The notes: generated by a model from the letters alone, not told the origin. A DNA stretch of 12,141 nucleotides from Bacteroidales bacterium UBA1628 (GCA_002321335.1 DCMG01000043.1:1-12141), one strand, 5' to 3'; shown: positions 1 to 7,111, numbered from the stretch's first letter. Program-made: numbers and translations.

Positions 1-1133
1 AGCACAAGAAGATCGTCATCGCTCACCTGCTTCTTCTTGTCCGCAAGTTTGAGGAACTCATCGTAGAAAGCGTCCAGTTTCTTGCCCTCCATCTTGATGC
101 CAAGCACTTCCAGACGGTATTTAAGCGCGGCGTGGCCGCTTCTGGCCGTAAGCACGATGTCATTGTCGTCGATTCCAACGTCCTTAGGGTCGATAATCTC
201 GTAGGTGGTCACATTCTTAAGAACACCGTCCTGATGGATGCCTGAGGAGTGCGCGAAGGCGTTGCGTCCGACGATGGCCTTGTTGGCCTGAACGGGCATA
301 TTCATAAGATTCGAGACCATCCGGCTGACAGGTGTGATCTTGGTTGTGTTGATGTTGGTGACCAGAGGGATGTCACTGTGACTTTTTATGATCATGGCGA
401 TCTCCTCCAGAGCCGTGTTGCCGGCGCGCTCCCCGACTCCGTTGATGGTGACTTCGCACTGGCGGGCCCCGGCAAGAAGACCGGACATGGTGTTGGCTGT
501 CGCCATCCCAAGGTCGTTGTGGCAATGTGTGGAGATGATGGCCTTGTCAATCCCTTCCACGTTGTCAACAAGGTACTTGATCTTTGCGGCATACTCAGAA
601 GGAAGGCAGTAGCCTGTCGTGTCGGGGATGTTCACAACGGTGGCACCGGCCTTTATGGCGGCCTCAACGACCCTCGCAAGATACTCATTGTCAGTGCGTC
701 CAGCATCCTCAGCGTAAAACTCCACGTCCTCAACATATTTCTTGGCGTATTTCACTGCGCTCACAGCACGCTCAAGAATCTCCTCCCTAGTGGAGTTGAA
801 CTTGTACTTGATGTGGGAGTCGGATGTGCCGATGCCGGTGTGTATGCGTTTGTGCTTGGCGTATTTAAGGGCCTCGGCAGCGACATCAATGTCCTTCTGG
901 ACAGCGCGGGTCAGGGCACAGATTTTCGGCCATGTGACGGCTTTGGAAATCTCCACAACCGAGTTGAAATCCCCCGGACTGGAAATCGGGAAGCCTGCCT
1001 CGATGACATCCACTCCCAATTCTTCAAGCGCCTTGGCGACCTGGATTTTCTCCACAGTGTTGAGCTGGCACCCGGGCACCTGCTCGCCATCACGCAGGGT
1101 GGTGTCAAAAATGTAAATTCTGTCTGAATTCAT
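1..1133 (-). CDS. leuA: 2-isopropylmalate synthase, C-terminus cut by window edge
   Basis: Condenses acetyl-CoA with 2-oxoisovalerate, the first committed step of leucine synthesis; cytoplasmic. I translated 377 codons from the ATG at 1133-1131, and the frame stays open to the window edge. Visible: the HMGL-like TIM barrel with FDTTLRDGEQVPG (residues 9-21, metal ligand D15), the HCHND metal motif (H203, H205), GVGERAGN (metal ligand N239), and the linker subdomain motif HSSGIHQDGVLKN. The family is about 500 residues, so the rest of the linker and the C-terminal leucine-binding regulatory domain lie outside the window. The sequence closely resembles Bacteroides LeuA as I remember it. The start sits 32 nt after the hisIE stop with no terminator visible between them, so co-transcription with the his operon is likely. 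Homocitrate or citramalate synthase is a less likely alternative. Confidence 0.95.
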   Translation of the reverse strand, partial: MNSDRIYIFDTTLRDGEQVPGCQLNTVEKIQVAKALEELGVDVIEAGFPISSPGDFNSVVEISKAVTWPKICALTRAVQKDIDVAAEALKYAKHKRIHTGIGTSDSHIKYKFNSTREEILERAVSAVKYAKKYVEDVEFYAEDAGRTDNEYLARVVEAAIKAGATVVNIPDTTGYCLPSEYAAKIKYLVDNVEGIDKAIISTHCHNDLGMATANTMSGLLAGARQCEVTINGVGERAGNTALEEIAMIIKSHSDIPLVTNINTTKITPVSRMVSNLMNMPVQANKAIVGRNAFAHSSGIHQDGVLKNVTTYEIIDPKDVGIDDNDIVLTARSGHAALKYRLEVLGIKMEGKKLDAFYDEFLKLADKKKQVSDDDLLV

Positions 1134-1165
1134 GTGTGATATTTGTTAAGTTCGTAATCCAACAC

Positions 1166-1768
1166 CTACTTATGTCTCTTCTCAAGTTCCTTTTCAAGGT
1201 CAGCGATGCCGTAGCCTTTGCCGACAAGAAGCACGAGAAGATGGTAAACCAGATCAGAGGCTTCGTAGATCATCCGCTCGTCGTCACCCTTTACAGCCTC
1301 GATGACGGTCTCTACCGCCTCCTCACCGACTTTCTGGGCCATTCTCGGAGTTCCGGCCTTGAAAAGAGACGTGGTGTAGGACTTCTCAGGCATCTGCTCG
1401 TGGCGGCCTTTGATCACGCTTTCCAGTTCACGGATGAAGCCCTGGCTTGTCGGAACAGCGCCACCCCAGCAAGTCTTCGTGCCTTTGTGGCAGGCCGGGC
1501 CGTCAGGGATCGCGCGCACGAGGAGGGTGTCTGAGTCACAGTCCACCGCGATGGAAACCAGATGCAAAAAGTTGCCGCTGGTCTCGCCTTTTGTCCAGAG
1601 AGTCTGGCGGGAGCGGCTGTAGAATGTCACAAGACCGCTGGTCTGGGTCTTTTCGAGAGCCTCAGCGTCCATGTAGCCGAGCATGAGGACCTGAAGGGTG
1701 TTCTGGTCCTGGACTATTGCCGGCACGAGGCCGTCTGAGCTAGTTTTAAGTGTTTTAAAATCAATCAT
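1166..1768 (-). CDS. hisIE: Bifunctional phosphoribosyl-AMP cyclohydrolase / phosphoribosyl-ATP pyrophosphatase
   Basis: Carries out steps 2 and 3 of histidine synthesis: removal of pyrophosphate from phosphoribosyl-ATP (HisE) and ring opening of phosphoribosyl-AMP (HisI). It is 200 residues, usual for the HisI-HisE fusion. HisI occupies about residues 1-110, with VLMLGYMD (27-34), SRSRQTLWTKGETSGN (51-66), the Mg-binding DCDSD (76-80, D76/D78/D80) and zinc cysteines C77, C93 and C100. HisE occupies about 125-200, with VGEEAVE (147-153) and EASDLVYHLLVLL (169-181), the acidic metal-binding helices of the MazG-like all-alpha fold. It starts 16 nt after hisF and is the last his gene before leuA. 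All expected catalytic residues are present. Confidence 0.97.
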   Translation of the reverse strand: MIDFKTLKTSSDGLVPAIVQDQNTLQVLMLGYMDAEALEKTQTSGLVTFYSRSRQTLWTKGETSGNFLHLVSIAVDCDSDTLLVRAIPDGPACHKGTKTCWGGAVPTSQGFIRELESVIKGRHEQMPEKSYTTSLFKAGTPRMAQKVGEEAVETVIEAVKGDDERMIYEASDLVYHLLVLLVGKGYGIADLEKELEKRHK

Positions 1769-1784
1769 ATTCGTTAAAATTCAT

Positions 1785-2543
1785 TTATATTCTTACAGTC
1801 ACTCCGTGAGCGCGGAGGGTTCTTTTCAAATCAGGGATGGAGATTTCGCCGTAATGGAATATGCTCGCAGCGAGGGCGGCATCAGCATGGCCGACAGTCA
1901 GGACCTCCTCGATGTCGCTGACGCTTCCCGCTCCTCCTGAGGCGATCACGGGGATGGAAAGTTCCTCAGCGAGATGTGAATATGCCAGCACAGCGTAGCC
2001 GTTGCGCGTGCCGTCGTGGTCCATGGAGGTGAAGAGGATCTCTCCGGCACCGAGGTTCTGGACTTCTTTGGCCCATGAATATAATTCCTTGTCGGTCGGG
2101 GTTTTGCCGCCGTGGGTCATCACTTGCCAGTGAGTTTTGCCAACCGTCCTTGCGTCAATCGCCACGACAACAAACTGGGAGCCATAGCGCGAGGCAATCC
2201 GCGAAATGATCTCCGGATGCAGCACCGCGGCAGTGTTGACAGTAATCTTGTCCGCCCCGGCGTCCAGCAGCCTGGCCGCATCCTCGAACGAAGAGATTCC
2301 TCCACCCACAGTGAAAGGGATGTCAATCCGTTCCGCGATCCGTGAGACCAGATCCGTAAAGGTCCGGCGGCCCTCCGAAGACGCGCTGATGTCCAGATAG
2401 ACCAGTTCATCGGCCCCCTGCCCAGAATAGAACGACCCCATCTCCACAGGGTCCCCGACCTCACGAAGTCCCTCGAAGTTGACGCCCTTGACGACCTGTC
2501 CGTTCTTGACATCAAGGCACGGTATAATTCTCTTTGCCAACAT
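1785..2543 (-). CDS. hisF: Imidazole glycerol phosphate synthase, cyclase subunit
   Basis: HisF pairs with HisH. It uses ammonia made by HisH glutaminase to turn PRFAR into imidazole glycerol phosphate and AICAR. I chose the start at MLAKRIIPCLDV (ATG 2543-2541). This gives 252 residues, the usual length, and puts the two catalytic aspartates at D11 and D130, exactly the canonical HisF numbering. An in-frame ATG at 2564 adds seven unconserved residues and would overlap hisA. Phosphate-binding and barrel motifs are visible: FTVGGGISS (77-85), DKITVNTAAV (98-107) and VIASGGAGS near the C-terminus. With the chosen start, hisA and hisF are separated by one base (TAA-T-ATG), which suggests translational coupling. 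Confidence 0.97.
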   Translation of the reverse strand: MLAKRIIPCLDVKNGQVVKGVNFEGLREVGDPVEMGSFYSGQGADELVYLDISASSEGRRTFTDLVSRIAERIDIPFTVGGGISSFEDAARLLDAGADKITVNTAAVLHPEIISRIASRYGSQFVVVAIDARTVGKTHWQVMTHGGKTPTDKELYSWAKEVQNLGAGEILFTSMDHDGTRNGYAVLAYSHLAEELSIPVIASGGAGSVSDIEEVLTVGHADAALAASIFHYGEISIPDLKRTLRAHGVTVRI

Positions 2544-2544
2544 A

Positions 2545-3258
2545 TTACCTGAATAAGTCCTCAAGTTTCACACGTCCCTCGTAGATAGCCTTCCCGACAA
2601 TGGCAGAGCGAAGTCCGAACTTCTTCAGTTCGGTCAGATCTTCGTAGCTGGACACGCCTCCGCTCACGATGATCTCCACTTCCGGAAACTGTTGCTGAAG
2701 AGCGGAGTAGAACTCCAGATTGACTCCCTGCAACATCCCGTCCCGTGACACCTCCGTCACAATAGCCTGATGCACAAGGTCTTCAAAAGATTCCAAGGCC
2801 TGCACGGCAGACATCGGCACAGTCTCTTTCCAACCATGAGTCGCCACAAGGCCGTTCTTCAGATCAAGTCCAAGAATTATTCTGCCAGCATATTCCTCAA
2901 GCCATTTTTTGAATATCACAGGCTCGGTGAAAGCCACGCTCCCGCAGATGACATATTCAGCGCCGGCGTCCAGCACCGCCTTGAGGGACTCCTCCGACTT
3001 CACTCCCCCGCCGAACTCGACTTTCAGTCCGGTCTCACGGGTGATGTCCCTGAGCACGTCCAGATTCTTCGGACAGGACTCCTTCGCGCCCTCAAGATCC
3101 ACAAGATGAAGCCTTGTGGCCCCGGCCCACTCAAAACTCTTCGCCATCTCCACAGGGTTGTCTGAATACACCTTCTCTTTCGCGTAGTCCCCTTGCGTGA
3201 GACGCACGCATCGGCCCCCGATGATGTCAATGGCCGGAATTATGTTAAAATTCTTCAT
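2545..3258 (-). CDS. hisA: ProFAR isomerase (phosphoribosylformimino-AICAR-phosphate isomerase)
   Basis: Isomerises ProFAR to PRFAR (Amadori rearrangement), step 4 of histidine synthesis; TIM barrel homologous to HisF. I chose the ATG at 3258-3256 (MKNFNIIPAIDIIGG). It gives 237 residues, normal for HisA, and places the conserved N-terminal strand and catalytic D11 near the start. The frame is open further upstream to an ATG at 3324, but that 22-residue extension is not HisA-like and would overlap hisH by 11 nt. Seen: VEFGGGVKSEES, GLDLKNGLVATHGWKET, the catalytic-Asp region TEVSRDGMLQGVNLE, VSGGVSSYEDL and IVGKAIYEG. A possible internal promoter lies in the 55-nt gap after hisH. Confidence 0.95.
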   Translation of the reverse strand: MKNFNIIPAIDIIGGRCVRLTQGDYAKEKVYSDNPVEMAKSFEWAGATRLHLVDLEGAKESCPKNLDVLRDITRETGLKVEFGGGVKSEESLKAVLDAGAEYVICGSVAFTEPVIFKKWLEEYAGRIILGLDLKNGLVATHGWKETVPMSAVQALESFEDLVHQAIVTEVSRDGMLQGVNLEFYSALQQQFPEVEIIVSGGVSSYEDLTELKKFGLRSAIVGKAIYEGRVKLEDLFR

Positions 3259-3296
3259 GACTCTACTCTTACAAATGAGCAATCGCTTGTCACTCA

Positions 3297-3325
3297 CAAA
3301 CTTATCCAATAAATTATAATTCAAT
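3297..3325 (-). promoter_or_regulatory. Possible internal promoter before hisA
   Basis: On the minus strand TAAGTTTG (3304-3297) is a perfect match to the Bacteroidota -7 consensus TAnnTTTG. A partial -33 match (ATTG, 3325-3322) lies 17 nt upstream, shorter than the usual 19-21. Transcription would begin near 3290, giving a leader of about 30 nt before the hisA ATG at 3258. It overlaps the end of hisH. A match of this length can occur by chance in AT-rich sequence. Confidence 0.28.
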
Positions 3326-3904
3326 AAAATTCTTCAATATCTTCGCCCCGACGGCTCCGCTTTTCTCCGGATGAAACTGTGTCCCGAAGAAATTGTCTCG
3401 CTGAAGTGCACTGCTGAAACGGACACCCGCATATTCAGTCACGGCGGCAGTCTGTCCAATGAATATTTCAGGGCAGTAGGAGTGCACATAATAGACGAAA
3501 GAGTCTTCGGGAATATTCCTGAATAATGGTCCGCGCAGCCCGGAAATCGTGTCCCATCCGGTGTGAGGGATCTTGACTCCCGGTTCTTCCGGGAAACGGT
3601 GGACACGGGGTGCGAATATTCCCATGCACTCGACATTCCCTTCCTCGCTTGAGGAGCACATCAGCTGCAAACCGATGCATATTCCCAAAACCGGCTGGAC
3701 CAAAGACTTGATGACAGGGATCAGGCCAGTGGATTCCAAAGATTTCATCGCTGAGGACGCCTCGCCCACTCCCGGAAGCACCACATGGTCGGCACGTTGA
3801 ACCATTTCTTGGTCAGCGGTCAGCACATATTCCGCTCCAAGTCTTTTTAGAGCGTTCTCGACCGAGCGGATGTTGCCGGCCTTATAGTCAACTATCGCGA
3901 TCAT
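3314..3904 (-). CDS. hisH: Imidazole glycerol phosphate synthase, glutamine amidotransferase subunit
   Basis: Class I glutamine amidotransferase that hydrolyses glutamine and passes ammonia to HisF. It is 196 residues, the usual length. Visible: the start MIAIVDYKAGNIRSV, the oxyanion region VVLPGVGEA (41-49), the nucleophile elbow GICIGLQLM with C76, and the remaining triad residues in GTQFHPEKSG (H178, E180). YYVHSYCPE (138-146) is the conserved segment before the triad end. The ATG overlaps the stop of the hisC-hisB fusion by four bases (ATGA at 3904-3901), a common arrangement for translational coupling. HisA separates hisH from its partner hisF, as in enterobacteria. Confidence 0.97.
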   Translation of the reverse strand: MIAIVDYKAGNIRSVENALKRLGAEYVLTADQEMVQRADHVVLPGVGEASSAMKSLESTGLIPVIKSLVQPVLGICIGLQLMCSSSEEGNVECMGIFAPRVHRFPEEPGVKIPHTGWDTISGLRGPLFRNIPEDSFVYYVHSYCPEIFIGQTAAVTEYAGVRFSSALQRDNFFGTQFHPEKSGAVGAKILKNFIEL

Positions 3905-5730
3905 AACACACCTTTGCTTGAAGGTAACTCGTAAGGGAAAGGCGTCCTCGCCACAGCCATCCTCAGCGCCCTTGCGAACGCCTTGAAGATCGCCTCGGCC
4001 TTGTGATGCTCGTTCTCACCCTCGGCCCAGATGTGCAGGTTGCATTTGGCTCCGCAGCAGACAGACTGAAAGAAATGGCTGAACATCTCGGTCGGGACAT
4101 CTCCGACTTTCTCGCGTTTGAACTCCGCGTTCCATTTGAAATCGATCCTGCCGCCGAAATCCATCAGGACGGCGGCGTCGCAGTCGTCCATCGGGAGGAC
4201 GAAACCGTAGCGGGCTATGCCGAGTTTCTGGCCGAGGGCAGCGTGAATGGCCTCACCGAGGACTATGCCGACATCTTCAATCGTGTGGTGTTCATCGACT
4301 TGCAGATCGCCTTGGGCATTGATTGAGAGGGAGACGCCTCCATGGTTCGGGATCTGCTCCAGCATGTGGTCGAAGAACGGGAGGCCGGTGGAGATGTCTG
4401 CAGATCGGTTCACTTCGGCAAGTTCTGCTGACGGACACTGAGTTTTGTCGAAGTGTCTGGACAAGTCGGTGCGCTTCGACAAGCTCAGCGACCGATCGTA
4501 AGGATCAATGTTCAGTTCCAGAACAATTTTGGTCTCCTTGGTGCAACGGGTTATCCGGACATGGCGTTCGCCAAAGATTTCCATGCCTGTTCGGTGCGCT
4601 TCGACAGGCTCAGCGACCGAGAATAGTGACTCAGCGACCAAACCACGATGGTCACTGAGCAAACCACAACGGTCACTGAGCTTGTCGAAGTGACCGGACG
4701 TTCCAAGCAGCCGAAGCAGCCGGTCATTCTCCACCGTAGTGCCAACCGTGATGCGAAGACACCCCTCGCACCCCGGAACCTTGGAACGGTTCCTCACAAT
4801 CACCCCACCCGCAAGCAACCTCTCATAAACCACATCCGGAGCATCAAACCTCACCAGCAGAAAGTTAGCGTCGCTTGAATATATTCCCTTGACTTCCGGA
4901 CACTTGACCAGTTCCTTCTCAAGCCGGAACCTCTGCCCCACAATCTCAGCCACCGCCTTGTCTTTCGCGTCAGCGTCCAATTTGGCCAGCGCCATCTTCT
5001 GAGCCACCACATTGATGTTGTACGGGTACTTGACCTTGGACATCAACGAAATCACCTCTGGATCAGCTATCGCCACCCCGATTCGTAGCCCAGCCATGCC
5101 CCAAGCCTTGGAAAGCGTCTGAAGCACAATCAGATTGGGGTATCTGTCAATCAAAGAGACCAGCGATGGCCTGAGCGAAAAGTCAATGTAGGCCTCGTCA
5201 AGAATCACCATCCCGCCGAATCTTTCAAGAATATCCTCGATCTGCTTCACTGGGAAGGAATTCCCTGTAGGATTGTTCGGGGAGCAGATGAACATCAGTC
5301 TGGTCTTCGAGTCGGATGCGGAAAGCATGGCTTCCGTGTCCATCGAGAAATCGCTTTTGAGTTGAACCTTGCGGAACTCCACGTCATTCATCGCGGCCGC
5401 CACCTCGTACATTCCGTAACTTGGGGCAATCGACACGACATTGCTTTCTCCGGGAACGCAGAACACCCTGTAGACCAGATCTATGGCCTCGTCGCTACCG
5501 TTGCCCAAAAACAAGCGCTCAGCGTCAAGGGCTTTGATTCCAGCGATTTTGGCCTTCAGGGCTTTCTGGTGGGGATCGGGGTAGCGGTTGATGCCGTTGT
5601 TGTAGGGGTTCTCGTTGGCGTCAAGGAAGATCTCGGGGCGACTCGAGCCGCAGTCATCCCGGGCTGTGGAGTAGGGTTCAAGGCCTAAGATGGTTGGTCT
5701 TACGAGTTTAAGTACATCGTCTATCTTCAT
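3901..5730 (-). CDS. hisCB: Histidinol-phosphate aminotransferase / imidazoleglycerol-phosphate dehydratase fusion
   Basis: One 609-codon frame carries two enzymes. HisC (about residues 1-343) is a class I/II PLP aminotransferase making histidinol phosphate: DANENPYNNG (37-46), CSPNNPTGN (149-157), LDEAY with D178, and LSKAWGMAGLRIG with the PLP lysine K208. HisB (about 383-609) dehydrates imidazole glycerol phosphate: FFDHMLEQI (452-460), DEHHTIEDVG (479-488) and EHHKAEAIFKAF (574-585), the two-manganese histidine motifs. The joining stretch (344-382) is made of palindromic repeat sequence. A second repeat cluster (about 411-443) interrupts HisB between its N-terminal strand and SADISTG, where other HisB proteins have only a short turn. 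No frameshift or stop is needed to read it. Met383 could serve as an internal start for HisB. HisB here lacks the N-terminal HAD phosphatase domain of the E. coli and Bacteroides proteins. Confidence 0.93.
   Translation of the reverse strand: MKIDDVLKLVRPTILGLEPYSTARDDCGSSRPEIFLDANENPYNNGINRYPDPHQKALKAKIAGIKALDAERLFLGNGSDEAIDLVYRVFCVPGESNVVSIAPSYGMYEVAAAMNDVEFRKVQLKSDFSMDTEAMLSASDSKTRLMFICSPNNPTGNSFPVKQIEDILERFGGMVILDEAYIDFSLRPSLVSLIDRYPNLIVLQTLSKAWGMAGLRIGVAIADPEVISLMSKVKYPYNINVVAQKMALAKLDADAKDKAVAEIVGQRFRLEKELVKCPEVKGIYSSDANFLLVRFDAPDVVYERLLAGGVIVRNRSKVPGCEGCLRITVGTTVENDRLLRLLGTSGHFDKLSDRCGLLSDHRGLVAESLFSVAEPVEAHRTGMEIFGERHVRITRCTKETKIVLELNIDPYDRSLSLSKRTDLSRHFDKTQCPSAELAEVNRSADISTGLPFFDHMLEQIPNHGGVSLSINAQGDLQVDEHHTIEDVGIVLGEAIHAALGQKLGIARYGFVLPMDDCDAAVLMDFGGRIDFKWNAEFKREKVGDVPTEMFSHFFQSVCCGAKCNLHIWAEGENEHHKAEAIFKAFARALRMAVARTPFPYELPSSKGVL
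4405..4495. repeat. Palindromic repeat cluster inside the HisB part of hisCB
   Basis: Three adjoining copies of a 25-30 nt palindrome-like element. On the plus strand: a degraded copy at 4405-4431, an oppositely oriented copy at 4433-4459 (ends GGACACT and AGTGTCT), and a clean copy at 4466-4495 with core GCTTCGACAAGCTCAGCGAC and ends TCGGT/ACCGA. Read in the hisCB frame it encodes about residues 411-443, including RSLSLSKR and RHFDK. The insert keeps the frame open. The core differs by one base from the copy at 4591-4620. Confidence 0.85.
4591..4695. repeat. Palindromic repeat cluster forming the HisC-HisB linker
   Basis: Contains a 30-nt copy at 4591-4620 (core GCTTCGACAGGCTCAGCGAC, ends TCGGT/ACCGA), a partial copy near 4624-4640, a half copy GGTCACTGAGC at 4650-4660, and an oppositely oriented copy at 4671-4695 with perfect 7-bp ends GGTCACT/AGTGACC. 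It encodes almost all of the linker between the HisC and HisB domains (HFDKLSD through SVAEPVEAHR). Together with the copies at 4405-4495 and near 5768 it defines a small dispersed repeat family. Confidence 0.85.
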
Positions 5731-5767
5731 AGTAAATCATTTTTCAAATTTGGAAGTCGCTTCGATA

Positions 5768-5799
5768 CTTCGGCACTTCGACAAGCTCTGTGACCGAAG
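5768..5799. repeat. Palindromic repeat in the hisD-hisCB gap
   Basis: A 32-nt copy of the same family, with ends CTTCGG/CCGAAG and core CACTTCGACAAGCTCTGTGA, fills much of the 70-nt gap between hisD and hisCB. A further half copy (AGCGACCG, 5803-5810) runs across the hisD stop codon (5803-5801), so the last few HisD codons are repeat-derived or repeat-like. On mRNA it would fold into an intercistronic hairpin. There is no U-tract, so it is probably not a terminator. Confidence 0.8.
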
Positions 5800-5800
5800 T

Positions 5801-7111
5801 TTAGCGACCGTGCTCACCAACCGAATCGGAGAGCCGGACCTCAACGGCAGCGGCATGGGCATCAAGACCTTCAGCGAGAGCCATAGTGCGGACAGTGTCA
5901 CCTAGGCCTGCCAGCCCATCACGCGACAACTCCTGAATCGTCATCTTCCTCATGAAAGCATCCAGATTCAATCCGCTGAAAGAGTGCGCCCAACCACTCG
6001 TCGGAAGGGTGTGATTGGTGCCAGAAGCATAGTCCCCCGCACTTTCTGGAGAATAATTGCCGATGAATATGCTTCCGGCAGCAACGATCCTGTCGGCAAC
6101 GTCCCACGGATCCGCCATGGAGACGATCAGATGCTCGGGAGCATATTCATTAGCGAAATCAACCACTTCATCCCGTTCCCGCAAGACAACTATCCGGCTA
6201 TTTTCCAACGCCTTGGCGATGATTTCCCCACGCTTGAGCCTTGCACTCTGCCTTGCTATGGACTCCGCCACCGCATCCGCTATCGCCTCCGAGGTGCAGA
6301 CCAGAACCGACTGACTGTCCGGCCCGTGTTCAGACTGCGACAGAAAGTCAGCGGCGACGTAATCCGGAACGGCTGTCTCATCCGCCAGAACCATCACCTC
6401 CGAAGGACCGGCAGGCATGTCGATGGCCGTGACAGACAGCCCGACCATCTGCTTGGCTTTCATCACATAGCGGTTTCCGGGTCCGAAGATCTTGTCACAT
6501 TTGGCAATCGTTTCTGTTCCGTAAGCCATCGCCGCTATAGCCTGCGCACCACCGATTTTGAATATATTCCTGACACCACACACAGAAGCGGCATAGACAA
6601 TGGTCTTGTTTGCCTTTCCGTCTTTGCCGGGAGGCGTGCAAAGGACAATCTCCTGACAGCCAGCGACCTGCGCGGGGATGGCCAGCATCAGCACGGTCGA
6701 GAACAAAGGTGCGCGGCCTCCGGGGACATAAAGGCCAACCCTGCGGATCGGCACGGCCTTCTGCATGCATGTCACACCCGGCGAGGTCTCAACCTTGACA
6801 ACCTCCGGCATCTGCGCCTCATGAAATTTCTTGATGTTTGAATATGCCTGTACGATGGCTTCATTCAATTCTTGCGGAACCGAAGCGGCTGCCTCTTCGA
6901 TCTTTTTTTCGCTGATTCTCAGAGCTTCAGCCGAAGAGAACTCCACGCCATCGTACCTTGATTCCAAGTCCAGAAGGGCTTCATCGCCTTTTGTACGGAC
7001 ATATTCAAGAGTGGAGCTGACACTAGTCTCTATGTCTTTGTCGCTTTCGCCGGCCCTGGCTGTTAAATTTGGCCATTCGGTCCGTGGAGGGGTTATGTAT
7101 TTGTTTGTCAT
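5801..7111 (-). CDS. hisD: Histidinol dehydrogenase
   Basis: Zinc- and NAD-dependent enzyme that oxidises histidinol to histidine in the last two steps. I chose the ATG at 7111-7109 (MTNKYITPPRTEWP), giving 436 residues. With this start the zinc ligands fall at Q259, H262, D360 and H419 and the catalytic pair at E326-H327, identical to E. coli HisD numbering. An in-frame ATG at 7171 would add 20 unconserved residues. Motifs: VGLYVPGGRAPLFSTVL, GGAQAIAAMAYGTE, KIFGPGNRYVMKAK, DMPAGPSEVMVLAD, SQSEHGPDSQ, EYAPEHLIV and SAGDYASGTNHTLPTSG. The final residues SDSVGEHGR after AAAVEVRL are unlike a usual HisD end and run into a palindromic repeat. It lies 85 nt after hisG and 70 nt before hisCB. Confidence 0.96.
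   Translation of the reverse strand: MTNKYITPPRTEWPNLTARAGESDKDIETSVSSTLEYVRTKGDEALLDLESRYDGVEFSSAEALRISEKKIEEAAASVPQELNEAIVQAYSNIKKFHEAQMPEVVKVETSPGVTCMQKAVPIRRVGLYVPGGRAPLFSTVLMLAIPAQVAGCQEIVLCTPPGKDGKANKTIVYAASVCGVRNIFKIGGAQAIAAMAYGTETIAKCDKIFGPGNRYVMKAKQMVGLSVTAIDMPAGPSEVMVLADETAVPDYVAADFLSQSEHGPDSQSVLVCTSEAIADAVAESIARQSARLKRGEIIAKALENSRIVVLRERDEVVDFANEYAPEHLIVSMADPWDVADRIVAAGSIFIGNYSPESAGDYASGTNHTLPTSGWAHSFSGLNLDAFMRKMTIQELSRDGLAGLGDTVRTMALAEGLDAHAAAVEVRLSDSVGEHGR

Noticed and set aside
249..1127. A 292-codon open frame on the plus strand across leuA
   Set aside because: It is antisense to a strongly conserved LeuA reading frame and its translation resembles no family I know. It is open because of the codon bias of the real gene.
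3259..3324. Upstream start for hisA at 3324
   Set aside because: It adds 22 residues before the conserved first strand and overlaps hisH. The ATG at 3258 gives a normal HisA length.
4405..4695. CRISPR-like or tandem repeat array
   Set aside because: The copies are in both orientations with irregular spacing and no unique spacers, and the sequence is part of an open coding frame. A dispersed palindromic element fits better.
5984..6841. A 285-codon plus-strand frame opposite hisD
   Set aside because: It lies opposite a fully conserved HisD with all catalytic residues, and has no recognisable domain or start context. Other long plus-strand frames in the window (for example 1136-1534, 7299-7943 and 11606-12100) were rejected for the same reason.
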